64,000 bases of DNA from Cladobotryum mycophilum (taxonomy: Eukaryota; Ascomycota; Sordariomycetes; Hypocreales; Hypocreaceae), in NCBI GenBank assembly GCA_036429605.1, contig JAVFKD010000004.1:2046001-2110000 (forward strand), given 5' to 3'. Positions 10,176 to 21,186 of this stretch are shown in pieces (position 1 is the first letter of the stretch; each line of letters starts with the position of its first letter). The translations under genes were made by a program, and so were the position numbers. The notes under the pieces were generated by a model. The model was not told the DNA's origin. It saw only the letters and a program-made list of their open reading frames with translations, and did no database searches.

Positions 10176-12631
10176 ATGGACAGCTCTAGGGCTGTTTCAC
10201 CATCATCTCCAGACAAAGTAGATGCCAAAAAAACTCGCGCGAAGCATGCCTGTCGCGAGTGCAACAGCCGTCGTGTGAAGTGCGATGTGACTGAGAAGCA
10301 GCCGTGCTCCAACTGTGGCATTTCAGGAGCGAGATGCGAGATTCTTCCTTCGCGTAGGGGCAGGTAAATTTTATGGAACAAAATTGTCTCTTTATTTATA
10401 TAATTAAGTCGGCATACTAAACTTTTTTTAGATACCCAAGGAGATCTCGTCGGCTACAACAGCCGAGTACCAGTGCGAGGATAGAGTCAATCCCACCGCC
10501 TCCAGTACATAGCCTATATGATGAAGGACATACATCAAGTGAAGCGACACCTCCATTGACCCTTGCAACATCTTCAAATACGTCCATGAACCACTTGCCA
10601 GCCGATCGGCCGCAAGATGATCGCCAGAGCAATGGCCCTCCTCCAACACCATCATCCACACCCGCAACGGGCACCCTCTTCTTTGGAGAATCCAATCCTC
10701 TCACCATCGTTTCCGTCAACAATGGGTCCGCCACCAGATCAGAAAATCCCGGTAACCAAAAACCACGTTTCGAATTCCCTATTCCCAGTCCGCCTCATTC
10801 CAATTCTCGAGCCGAGGGCGCCGGGATCAGTCCCGCTACGATGCGCTACCTTCAAGATGAAGGCGCTCTGACGATACCTGACCTTCAAAGCTGCCTGCCG
10901 GCCATCGAGGCCTACTTCAAGTGGTCCCATCCCAGTTACCCAATACTCGATCGGGCAGAGGTAACACGCGGCCTGGCTTCCATGGAGATTTCGCGGATGC
11001 TGCTGCAAGGGATCCTCTTCATCGGGTCAACCTACTGTGATGACGAGACGATTACGGCCATGGGGTTCCAGGATCGCTGGCAGGCCAAGACGACGTTTTA
11101 TACACGAGCCAGGCTGTTGTTTCACGCAGACTGGGAAAAGGACGGGATTGTCTTGATTCAGTCGCTGTTCCTCATGGGCTTCTGGAGAGGTGGCCCAGCG
11201 GAAGTGAGGGATGTGAGGTATTGGCTCGGCGTCGTCATCACCTTTGCCGAGTCCTATGGACTACACAGATCGCAAGTCTCCTTTACCCCCTCAACGTACG
11301 GGACTATCAACTAATCATTGGACCAGGGCTCGATCCATGGGCGGAAACTCTCACATGGCTCGCATCAGACGAAGAATATGGTGGTCGATTTACGTGCGTG
11401 AACAAGGATCTTGGTATACATACAAACTTGGAGCTGACCATGTACTATAGGTGAGAGAGCGACAAGCAGCTGCTTCTCTGGGACTACCGAGTCGAATAAG
11501 AGACGAAGATTGTGACATTGAGCCACTCAGCCCGTCAGACCTTGAGTCTGAATTGAGCTACGTTGATTCGCCGTTTGGTTCATTCACTTCAGAGCACATT
11601 ATATACACAATCAAAATGGTTGAGATTTCAAAGCTACGTGAGTTTGTCCCTCCTCTCCACCAATGTAGACTGCTGATATTGAACGCTTTCCATAGTTGGC
11701 AAAGTGATTGATTTGCACTTCGTTCCCGGTCGATCTCCCCCAACGGCAAATGAAATTGAAGAACTGAACAAATCACTTCAAGAATGGAGAGATGGTCTTC
11801 CAATCGTGATGAGGCGTCTCTCGGAAGAAGGCCCTGATTCGGTCTGGGCTTGCCTCCTGCACCTGGCATACAAGTACGTATGATAATATTTTCAGCCTGA
11901 TAAAGTGAGGCCATTCATCACTAATAACCTTCAAAAGCCATCTGCGTCTTCTCATACATCGCGACATCTTCTTACGAAATGAAGAGGGGAGTCAAGGCAT
12001 CGGAGTAGTCTTGAAATCAGCCCGTCAAATCTGCAGGATCGCTGAAGACATGTCCACGCAGGGAACGCTTCGCTATGCGCAGATGCACTTGTAAGCATTT
12101 CCCTTCTTGCATTTTACCAAAGTCAAGTCACTTATCAAGCATAGGATATCGGCCGTCTTTTCTGCCCTGTGCATTCACACCATGAACATACGACGACGCA
12201 CCGGCGTGCCGCGGAGAATTGCTGAACATCGAGCAGAAACATGTCTTTTGTGCCTAAAAGAAGTACAACGATACTGGCGGATAAACAACAAACTACTAGA
12301 TTTGTTCCTTCAGTATCTAGACCGCTCCACCATGGCCCGACTCAGCCATCCGGACACCACAGAGAACGAAGGAGGAGCAGAAGCAGGCAAATCAGACCCT
12401 GCGACTAGCATGCCAAACAACGCATCATCATCGTCCCCTCCGCAGGGTGAGGCCAGCGTAGACTCTACTCAATCTAATTTACAGGATAACCTATTTGACG
12501 ACCAATATCTCAACTTAGTCAACTGCGCTTGGGAAGGGGAGGATGGATTCGGAGATCTTGGCATGTTTTTGCAGACGGATGACGTTTCGCAGGCAGGCAG
12601 CAGCTTGAATTTTCTGGGTAGATCTTTATAA
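10176..12631 (+). CDS. Zn2Cys6 transcription factor, seven exons
   Basis: Exons are 10176-10363, 10432-11271, 11327-11393, 11451-11637, 11696-11873, 11938-12090 and 12145-12631, giving 699 residues with all phases consistent. The zinc cluster lies at Cys 26, 29, 36, 44, 47 and 54 (HACRECNSRRVKCD...). A Pro/Ser-rich linker is followed by the fungal-specific TF domain: about residues 160-260 (YFKWSHPSYPILDRAEV, QSLFLMGFWRGG) and the conserved arginine-rich step RIRRRIWWSIYVRERQAA. The third intron is GC-AG (donor GCAAGT). The general layout resembles regulators of cutinase or acetamidase type, but the closest relative cannot be named. Its place between an acyl-CoA dehydrogenase and a permease makes it a candidate regulator of this catabolic block. 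Confidence 0.9.
11272..11326 (+). other. GC-AG intron
   Basis: A 55-base intron with donor GCAAGT, branch point CTAAT and acceptor CAG inside the seven-exon regulator. Only this junction joins LHRS to ARSMGGN in frame. Confidence 0.8.
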
Positions 12632-12826
12632 GAGGCACATCTCACAGCTTACTTCGTTGGACTTTTTTTTCGCACGTTGAGCGGGAAAAAAATGGTTTGT
12701 ATTCTATAACACTTCTTCTCTCTCTGCAATATAAAGCAACACGCTGTTACATAAAACCCACCCAAGGAAGAAACCCAAATCTTTCCCATCATGACGCATG
12801 CAAATAAATAAAATAAAATAAATCTT

Positions 12827-14539
12827 TTACAAAAACCATCTAAACTCTGGCACACTTGGGCCGTCCCGCAGCCTCATGGTGGGCACATCGCGCGCGTTGA
12901 TCTTGGCTCCCGCCTTGCGGTCTCGCCTCTTGTTATCAAACACCATGTACGTGCCCAGGAGCAACGTGACGCACGCGCCGGCAGCACCGAAGCATGCCGT
13001 CGTGATCAGAGCGGGCTTGTACTTGGGCGCGTCCTCCTGGCGGAAGATGTTGCTCGAGACCAGGCCCATGAGGTTGGCCAGGGGGACGCCGACGGACGTG
13101 AGCAGCACGCGGCGACCTTCGTGGGCGATGTTGTTGTTGTACCACGTCGATAGGAGGACGGACGGCGCGGAGGTGCCCCAGCACATCATGAAAGTGGCAA
13201 AGTAGGCAAGGTGAATCTCCTTGAAAACGTCGCCAATGGCAGCGTAGATGATGAAGCCCGTAAACGTGAAGACGTACCCGAGCACGATGAACGGGAAACG
13301 CAGCCGCGTGTAATCGGAGGAAAAGGCCAAGATCAGCAGCATGACTGCCCCCGTCACGTTGGGCGCAACGGTGTACAGGTTCGTCTTGACGGTCGAGTAC
13401 CCCAGCCGCTGAATAATCTGGGGCAAAAAGAGCGCGACGGACTGCAGGGGCACGCCGAGGCAAATCTCAATAAGCAGGAAGCCGTAGGTGGTGGGGTAGG
13501 TGAAGATCTTGAGCGAGTCCTTGAGGTTGAACTTTTCCGACACGATGGATGACGAGTCGACCTGGATCCTGTGAAAGGCGAGCGACTTCTCCTCCTCGTT
13601 GAGGAACTTGGCCTCGGCCGCGCTGCGCGGGAGGTACCAGTACGCGAAGATGGAGAAGAGCACCGTGATGGAGCCCTCGATGAGGAAGAGGTACCGCCAG
13701 ACGAGGATCTTGGACGACTTGATGTGAAAGACGCCAAAGGCGAGCAGCCCGCTGAAGGCGTTGGCGATGTTGGACGCGGCGTAAAAGACGGCCAGGCGAC
13801 GGGCCAGCTCCCCCTGCGGTAAAAGGTGGTCAGGTAGTAGATGACCATGGGGAAGAAGGCAGCCTCCGCCATGCCGAGGAACCAGCGCACGGCGAAGATG
13901 CCGCTGAAGTTCTGGGTGGCCGCGGTGCACAGCGTCATGGAGCCAAAGGCGAACATCATGACGGGCAGGGCGCGGGCGGGGCCGAACTTCTTGCCCAGCA
14001 TGGCGAAGGGGGAGCGAAGATGACGTAGGGGACGAAGAAGATGGAGATGACGAGGTTGTACTGGTCTGGCTTGAAGTGAAGGTCTGGATATCATATATAA
14101 TCTCTGGTTAGCAAAATGGCGGATATCCAGGGCAGTGCTTCTTGTTGTGTTGGCTAACCTTTGCTGAGACCCTTGGTTTGAGCATTACCCAAGTTGCCCT
14201 TATCCAGAGCATTGAAGAGATCTGTATATATAAGTTAGCATGTGATTCATTACTGAATAAGCTTCGTAGAGCTTCCATCGCGAGTTTGTATAAAGGGCTC
14301 AAAAATGGGGTGAACGAATGAGATGAGATGACATAAAATTACTTACACATAAAGGCCAGAACCGGCAGAATGCGAATATCAAACTTGAAGCAGAGACTCC
14401 GCTCGGCCGGGTGGTCGACCACGCGCGCAGTCGTCTCAATCAAGCCATCCTTGTGGCTATCAACCTGATCAAGAGGATCCTGCAGGTGGCTCGCCGAGGG
14501 ATCCTTGGCCGTCTCGACGTCTGTCGCACGCGAAGCCAT
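12827..14539 (-). CDS. MFS permease, Dal5/anion:cation symporter family, with two frame breaks
   Basis: Exons are 14539-14347, 14221-14159 and 14083-12827. The product is a 12-helix transporter of the allantoate/vitamin (Dal5, Tna1) type. Signatures are YLFNALDKGNLGNAQTKGLSK after the first helix, PYVIFAP, RWFLGMAEAAFFPM, YLTTFYRRGELARR and a C-terminal MGLVSSNIFRQEDAPKY. The exons sum to 1513 bases, two short of a whole number of codons. The breaks lie at a run of five G (14008-14012) and a run of five C (13810-13814), both on the plus strand. Six bases at each would restore a 504-residue protein with perfect family fit. I read these as assembly errors. It is convergent with the upstream regulator and may import the substrate of the neighbouring enzymes. 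Substrate unknown. Confidence 0.88.
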
Positions 14540-16371
14540 GATGGGGGCGACACTCCGAATTTATGTCGCAGGTGAAAAGCCCTCGAATAGAGTTTGATAT
14601 GGGAATCAAACAAAGAAAGGCGAAAAGGTGTTTGCGACCGAGCCGTAAGCAAGCAAACAAAAAAGGCGCGGCGGCAGGTGTTTAACCAAGTTTTATAAGC
14701 TTTTTTGCGCGACGACCCAGGGCCGATCTGACAATGGATGGAACTTGGAACTAAGCAGTGCTACTCAGATGCCCCAAGCTTCTTTCTTCTTCTCACTGAG
14801 ACAAGGAGACAATGTTTCTAGAACGCATCTTCCAGGGCTCTATATATATATATACATGCACATACATCTATACGATCGAGAATCAGCCACAGTTAATGCA
14901 AGTTCCCCGTCCTTGCTTTATCAGGGACCTGGTAGGGGAGCGGGGGGTGACCTTGAACCGGTCGTCATCATCTAGAAATGGTGGTTGGCCTTTTCTTTTT
15001 TGGTTTCCCAGCTTCCCGGGGTAGAAACAATGAAGCGGCGGCGCGCGTTCCATGGCTGCGCGTGGGACGGGCACACACACACACACACCACCATCGAAAA
15101 CCCCCCATGCATGGATCTATAGCAACACGATCGGGGTTCCCAGTATCAATATCCAAAATCATCTGCGGGTACAGTGCGTTCTCGCTATCTAAGGTAAGGG
15201 TAAATGCAGCTCCCATTATGTACCGAACGGCCTTCCGCATTAAGATATCGCTTCTCCTGCACGCTACGACGGATGGACCATTATCCAGTTTTTTTCCCTA
15301 TCGCGCCCTATCTTTTACACAACAAGACAGAAGCTATGAAAGATAGATAACACAAGTACAAAGTGGTAGATAATAAAAAAACGCCCTATATGTTTCACAG
15401 TGTCCAAGGGGCAAATTTGCTGACTCGAGAGTGAGAGAGCTGATAATACAACAGAGCAAACAGGTCATCATCTTCGGCTCGTGTTATCCGCGGGGAAATC
15501 CTTTCGTGGGGAAATGAAGAACAAGGAAAGATCCTGGAGAAGGCCGGAAGAATTTCCCCACGATCCGTGTGACAGCTCTCCATAGACTAGATAGATAGAT
15601 AAATAGATAGATAGATAGCAATTAAAAAAAAAAAAGAAAGGCAATATCGAAACATGTGAGTGTTAGGGGGGTAATTTTTGTCGAATCCCGTCGCTCTCTT
15701 CCATTCCCCCCTTGGAAGAGTTGCGTGGGGGTTGAGCAAATGCTTGTGACTTGCTCCGTGCATCCGCCCCCTTCCACAGAGGCCCCTGGAGTCGAGTTAT
15801 AGGCTATTGTTATTCCAAGTCTTTTTCTCGGTGAAATTGTCAGCCTGCGTGGGGGCTAATGGGGGTCAGTCCATGCTCAGGGCACACGCATGAGTAGCTC
15901 CTTTTACACGGGGGTCAAGCTCCCCCCCCACCCCAACCTTGTGTCTCGCACAACAAATGACTGCACCGAATCTCCATCGTGACGAACGGTTCTTGGAGGA
16001 GGGTACACACCTAGAACCCATCAAGAGGTAGGAATCAGGTCAGGTCAGGACACCCCACCCCGATGATTGGAGAATCCAAAGATGGGGGAGAGGGGGAACC
16101 AATTGTATGGATCTCTGTACTTCCTCTTCCCTCCCTCGCAAAGGGGGGTCAATGAACATGAGGATTCTAAGCCGTCGCTACGCAGCTCTTCAGGCGGGAA
16201 AGGCTAGTGGGGAAGCTTTCCCATTCAGTTGTGCAGCAGTTTGCTTAGTTGAAAAGGCGACGGTCCGGTGAGAGACCAAAAGTTCTTGTTTAGTACTCTC
16301 TCCTACACCACCATCACCATCACCACCACCACCTCAACCTCAACCCAATTCGTCCCACCAACAAACCAACA
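14540..16371. other. Divergent promoter region between permease and RidA
   Basis: This 1.8 kb separates two divergently transcribed genes and shows no exon. It contains a short TATATATA stretch (around 14842), a CA repeat (around 15072) and a GATA repeat. A shared regulatory region is plausible but no operator was identified. Confidence 0.55.
15589..15618 (+). repeat. GATA tetranucleotide microsatellite
   Basis: Imperfect tandem GATA/TAGA copies in the divergent promoter region. GATA factors regulate nitrogen use in fungi, but a microsatellite is not by itself evidence of a binding site. Confidence 0.8.
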
Positions 16372-17038
16372 ATGTCTTCCCACGTCAAGACCGCCGTCCT
16401 CACCGACAAGGCCCCCAAGCCTCTCCCCGGCATCTACAGCCAGGCCATCAAGGCCGGCGGCTTCGTCTTCGTCTCCGGCGCTGTGCCCATGGACCCCGAG
16501 ACCATGCAGCTCATCGACGGCGATATCCAGGCTCACACCGTAAGTCAAAAAAACCCAAAACTCAAGTTGCATTTCTTCAAGAATTGCAATTAAGCCCCCT
16601 TTTACTAGAGACCCGATATAAACTAACAAGTCTTCCCCCCTCGCAGCACCAATGCATCAAGAACCTCGCCGCCATCCTCGAAGCCGCCGGCAGCAGCCTC
16701 GACAAGGTCGTCAAGGTCAACGTCTTCCTCTCCGACATGAGCGACTTTGCCAAGATGAACGAGGTCTACACCACCTACTGGGGAGACGTCAAGCCCTGCA
16801 GAACGTAAGTTTGTTGCAATTTAATCAAAAAAATCTTTTGATGCCGCCCTACCCTGCCCCTCTTCCCAAGTTCTCCAGCCTCAAAACAACCCCGCCATCC
16901 CCCCTCAATGCAACACTGGAAATGGCGGGGTTCATGATATACCAAGTTGACTAACTCGAGGAATGTTATAGATGCGTTGCCGTCAAGACCCTGCCCTTGA
17001 ACACCGACGTCGAGATTGAGTGCACTGCGGTCCTATAA
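16372..17038 (+). CDS. RidA/YjgF/UK114 family imine deaminase
   Basis: Exons are 16372-16539, 16647-16804 and 16972-17038, giving 130 residues, the normal family length. RidA enzymes hydrolyse reactive 2-imino acids such as iminopropanoate, made when PLP dehydratases act on serine or threonine, and so protect PLP enzymes from 2-aminoacrylate. The family hallmarks are present: GIYSQAIKAGGFVFVSGAVP, INxFL-type strand KVNVFLSDM, and the catalytic arginine at about residue 108 in KPCRTCVAV, with Glu at about 123. No clear mitochondrial presequence is seen, so a cytosolic form (Hmf1-like) is more likely than a Mmf1-like one. It is convergent with the DapA-family gene, and a D-serine dehydratase lies 2.5 kb further on. 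Confidence 0.95.
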
Positions 17039-17366
17039 AGAAATGGATCAAAAAAAGGGAAAATAAAATACATTGGCGAAAATGAAATAGAATAAGATAT
17101 GTCGATGCAAAATAAAAGTTATGTTCGCATCGAGAACCACATGCCCCTACCACATCCTTCTTGTGTGAATTGTCGCCTTAATAAAAGATCAATCCTACGG
17201 CGAAATAGTCTTTATGAGAAATCATTGAATTCATGGCCCGAAAAAACCTAACCATATGCTATTTACATGACGTTTCTATGTGCAGAAGCCTTTCTCTGTC
17301 AAGGCATGCAAATCAGTGCTACCATCTTGCTCTCTTCTTCCCATTACTCTCAGCTCAATTCCCCTT
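17039..17366. other. Convergent spacer
   Basis: These 328 bases separate the stop codons of the RidA gene and the DapA-family gene. It holds 3' UTR-like AT-rich sequence only. Confidence 0.7.
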
Positions 17367-18349
17367 TCATGCGATATCCTCCAGGCTATTCTCTAGTTCC
17401 ATCATCTCCTTCATTCCCTCCGTAATCTTGGCTACTTGAGCGTCATCAGGTCGGGGAAGCGGGCGTCTACCATAGCCACCGTAACCGTAGAATGCTCGCA
17501 GCGCATCCTTGACACCAACAACGCCCGTCTTGATAGCCACCCAATCGCCGGCTGCCAATACCGCTTGCACCTGGATAGCCTGTTCCGTCTTGCCGGCCTC
17601 GGCCAACTGCCACAGCTTGGCATTTCCTCGGGGGAGACGTTGGCAATGCCTCCAATGACACCGGCGCTGCCATTGGCGTGAGCCGAGAGGAGGAAATCAG
17701 TAGAACCGGCGAAGCACTGGAAGTTGGCGCCCGACTTCTTCACTGAAGCGGCGACTCTTCCAAGCTTTCCCGTGTTGGCGCAAGTGAATTTGCATCCGAC
17801 AATGTTCTCGTGCGTGGTCAGCGCAATGAGGGTATCTGAGTTGATGTCGATTCCGGGCGTCACGCCAGGGTAGTTGTAGATGATGACGGGAATGGGCGAG
17901 GCATCCGCGACGGCAGTGAAGAAGTCGATGACGGTAGAACTTGAGAACAGTGTAGCGTAATAGCTGGGGGGCAGAACCATGGCGAAGTCACCACCATCGG
18001 CGGCAGCGTCCTTGCACAGCTTGATGGCCTCGATTGTGGATTGCGCACCGCAGCCAACAATCAGAGGCATCGACTCGAAGCCAGCAGCATCCAGGGCCGC
18101 TCTTGTTGTCTTTGTAACGGTCGAGCGCTCCTCGTGTGATAGATGAACGGCCTCTCCATTGGAGCCCTGGACTGCGAGTCCTGTAACGCCAGCCTTGGCC
18201 AGTCTGACGGCATGTCGCGAGACCGTCTTGAGATCCAGCTCATCCGTCTCCGGGTCGAAAAAGGCAACAGTTGGAACGTAGATTCCGCGTCCAAGAGTCC
18301 TATTTGAGGCGCCGTTTTCGGCTTCTTGGGAATAGGCTGAGGGTGACAT
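17367..18349 (-). CDS. DapA/HOGA-family aldolase or lyase, one frame break
   Basis: A single-exon class I (Schiff-base) enzyme of the dihydrodipicolinate synthase/N-acetylneuraminate lyase superfamily, about 327 residues once the frame is joined. It shows the GSNGEAVHLSHEER loop (residues 62-75), the YNYPG motif with catalytic Tyr near 158 and the Schiff-base Lys near 187 in GCKFT, followed by AGSTDFL. Fungi lack the lysine diaminopimelate pathway, so the role is catabolic: options include 4-hydroxy-2-oxoglutarate aldolase, 2-keto-3-deoxy sugar-acid aldolase or hydroxyproline-route deaminase. At 17619-17620 one base is missing after EEMP (residue 244). With it the frame continues to a normal C-terminus ending at 17367; without it the frame runs on into an unrelated tail. 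It sits in tandem with the D-serine dehydratase. Confidence 0.9.
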
Positions 18350-18962
18350 GGCGGGTAGGGTGAAGATGTAGAAAGAAGGATGACGATGTATAGAAATGCA
18401 AATAGAGCAGATGATGATAAAAAGGGAGAACCACACACAGCCTTTCTTGCAACAGATTCTCAACCAAATGTGATAGTAAGATGAGAAGAATGTCAGTTCA
18501 AGTTCACAATTCAAAAGAAGATGTTTTTTTTAATTGAAAATAGTAAAAAAAAAAATAGAATGGCAGAAAGAGCAACGCGTCCACCTTCCTCGTAATGAAG
18601 GACCCCAAACCCGAGAACGAGGGAAAGGAAGGGGGACCCCCACGCTCAAAAAGTTACCGATCAATCGTCTCCTCTCCGCATTTTCGCAACTCAAAACAAG
18701 CATCCGGCCTATTACATACCAAGATCAGACTTACCTACGCCTATTCTGTACATACAAGGTGGGCAACCCACAAAGAACCAACCCCATACAGCGCTTCTTC
18801 TTCTTTCCTTTTTCCCTTCTCATGAATTAAAATTCCCCGTCGGCACAGACCTAAAATGATCGTCTCCTGACCAATTATTGGACCCTGTCGTGCGGCGGCT
18901 GGGTGCTTTTTGCGCGGTTGGAGTTTGGGAGAAGGGGGAGGGCCTCCACATTACTCCATACA

Positions 18963-18971
18963 TACTCCGTA
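18963..18971 (-). repeat. TACGGAGTA nonamer, copy 2
   Basis: Exact copy on the minus strand (TACTCCGTA on plus), in intergenic DNA. Confidence 0.7.
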
Positions 18972-19345
18972 CATGCGCCTCGCATGGCCTGAAATCTGTT
19001 CGGGTACAACGTTACGGGGGTCCCGGAGGGGGGGTCATGCCTGGCCCGGATGCTTGATTCGACGAGATGGGGTTTCAAAGGAAACTCTGTCCGCATGATC
19101 AGTCGGCCCTTATGCGCGACACGGAATGCAAGAAGAGCCCTTTACGGAAATAATCCAGGGTTTCCGCAGAATCCGAGGGTTCAAATAGGGCATGATTGGA
19201 TGTAGGTCTACGTTCAAGACAGGTGTACTCATAATCAATCATGATGATGAGGATCTGCTTAGCACATCATCACAACCACATGGGGACTTTTTCCCCAGCT
19301 CTCAAAGGCTTGGACCCAGACCCTAGTTCAAGCCATTGCGTGGGG

Positions 19346-19384
19346 GTCTGTGTCTGCGTCTGTGTCTGCATCTGTGTCTGTGTC
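19346..19384 (+). repeat. TCTGTG/TCTGCG hexanucleotide repeat
   Basis: Imperfect tandem hexanucleotides in intergenic DNA. Confidence 0.8.
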
Positions 19385-19521
19385 CGCCCTTTCGGATACA
19401 TTCTAGAATGGTCAAAACATCGTCACCAATCCTCATTCATGTCCATTGCCATTACTGCAAGTAGGTAGTATACAGAGAGCAAGGAAAACACCACAGAGTC
19501 TTGATACACTGCGATTCATGC

Positions 19522-20909
19522 TTACCAGCCCCGAGCCTTGATCCAGACATCCACAATCTCATCCTCCTTACCAGCCTTGTCCTCATCCACCACAAAATAC
19601 CATCCAAAATGGCTACTCGTGATGCACGCGTGATTAGGCCATAATCTCACCTTCTGGCCCACCTCAACCATGTCCAGTTGCGGTCGGGGCCCGGATTCTT
19701 CCTTGCTGCTACCGCCCGCTCTGCCATTGCCCGTCGCCCACGTCAGGATGCCGTGTTCTTGCGAGAACCGGCCGACCGTCCAGCCCTCATAGTCCTCCAC
19801 GTCGCAGGTGGGCAGCTCCACACCTTTGCGTCCCCACGGCGAAACCATGGCCATGCCGGAGTACGCCTTGCATGTCTCCCGACCAAGCGCCAGACCACCC
19901 GCTCCGATGAGGGCCTCCGGTGAGCCGTCCTCTCCACGCCCTGGGTAAGTACTATGCACCTCGGCTACCACAGTGAAGGCAATGTCACGCCACGAGAGTC
20001 GAGATGCGGTCATGCTGTGAGCGGCCAGTTGCTGCAGATCTAGAAGCGGGTACACGCCGGCATGAATTTCGACGGCATGGCCTCGACTCTTGACCGTGGC
20101 GAAAAGGGCGGACAGTGTGTCGACTTCTGCCTGCAGTTCAGGAGTACCAGTCTCCTTATCCTGGACGTCGGCGTGCCCGCTGAGCAGGTTTTGGACAGAC
20201 AGTGCTGTAGGAGACGCACCACCTGAGACGGTAAGTGTAGGGAGGTCGATGCCTGATTCTGCTGCCTTTGCGCGGAGCTTATCAGCCCCGTGAAGCATCG
20301 CCTCAATCTCGGCCGTCATCATCTTGATAGCGGCCACGCGGGAATCCCCTCCGTACGAGTGGCCGGCATGAGAGTAAAGCCCAGACAGTACAACCGTTCC
20401 CGCCTTGTGGCCCTCGAGCGCTGCGTTGGCAACTTGGAGAAATCGCTCGCTGTCTTCGATGACACCCGCACGCCGGCCACCCATGTCGATCTTGATGTGG
20501 GCAAGCGGTGCAACACCAGAGATTTTCTGAAGCTCGGCGGCCACTGCCAATTGAGCCGGGTCATCCAAGAGGACTGAAATGCTGCCCTCGCCTAGGACCT
20601 TGGCGACTTCTGCTAGTCGTGGTACAGCATTACTAGTGATGGGGAGACCGTAAACAACCTACAAGTCAAGTCAGAATACGGTTACTCCAGCAGCAATGGG
20701 GGAAAGAAGCCTGTGTATACATTCACTTTCCTGCCTTTACTTGTCCATTCCTTCAAGAGTGGTAGGATAAACTCTGCCTCGGCCAATGTAGAGACGATGA
20801 GGTTGGCTGGCCGAGAAATGTCGTCTCCAACTTGTAAACGAGTGACTTCAATGGTCTAGACAAAAGCGGCGACTTGTCAGTTCAATCACTTCTCCCATGG
20901 TGTATCACC

Positions 20910-20940
<31 letters not shown>

Positions 20941-21186
20941 GCCAAAAAACAAAAAACAAAAAAAAGTTTTAGGTCAAAACATGGCTTTTACCTTGTGAGT
21001 TTTGACGTGTGCCCTCCATCCCAAGTTTAGGTCCTTGACCGTCTGCAGCATGCGCTCGCAGTTACGTCGGACGGCGGCCACGTTGATGACGGCGGCCGGG
21101 GTGGGCACGTCGCGGATAGACTTTCCTGCATACTCTTGCAACAAAGCCTCCTTTGGGGACGTCGGGTAGAAGATGGCTGAAGACAT
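19522..21186 (-). CDS. DSD1: D-serine dehydratase (DSD1-like, PLP and zinc dependent)
   Basis: Exons are 21186-20992, 20855-20721 and 20658-19522, giving 488 residues with all phases consistent. The enzyme converts D-serine (or a related D-hydroxy-amino acid) to pyruvate and ammonia. The N-terminal alanine-racemase-type barrel begins with VPTPAAVINVAAVRRNCERM and carries the PLP lysine at about residue 62 in RAHVKTHK. Family motifs follow: IKIDMGGRRAGV, YSHAGHSYGG, VSGGASPT, EIHAGVYPLLDLQQ, FSQEHGIL. The zinc site is visible as His453 and Cys455 in HACI near the C-terminus, ending in the typical VDVWIKARGW. D-threonine or D-3-hydroxyaspartate dehydratase activity is a possible alternative. 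The start at 21186 fits the family length; an upstream in-frame stretch is not needed. RidA lies nearby. Confidence 0.95.
20911..20936 (+). repeat. TAA trinucleotide microsatellite
   Basis: About eight tandem copies of AAT inside the first intron of the D-serine dehydratase gene. Confidence 0.9.

Larger units (their letters stand above)
18350..19521. other. Intergenic region upstream of the DapA-family gene
   Basis: No exon is visible. The region contains a TACTCCGTA nonamer (18963-18971) and a TCTGTG-type repeat. It spans the promoter of the DapA-family gene and the 3' side of the dehydratase. Confidence 0.6.
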
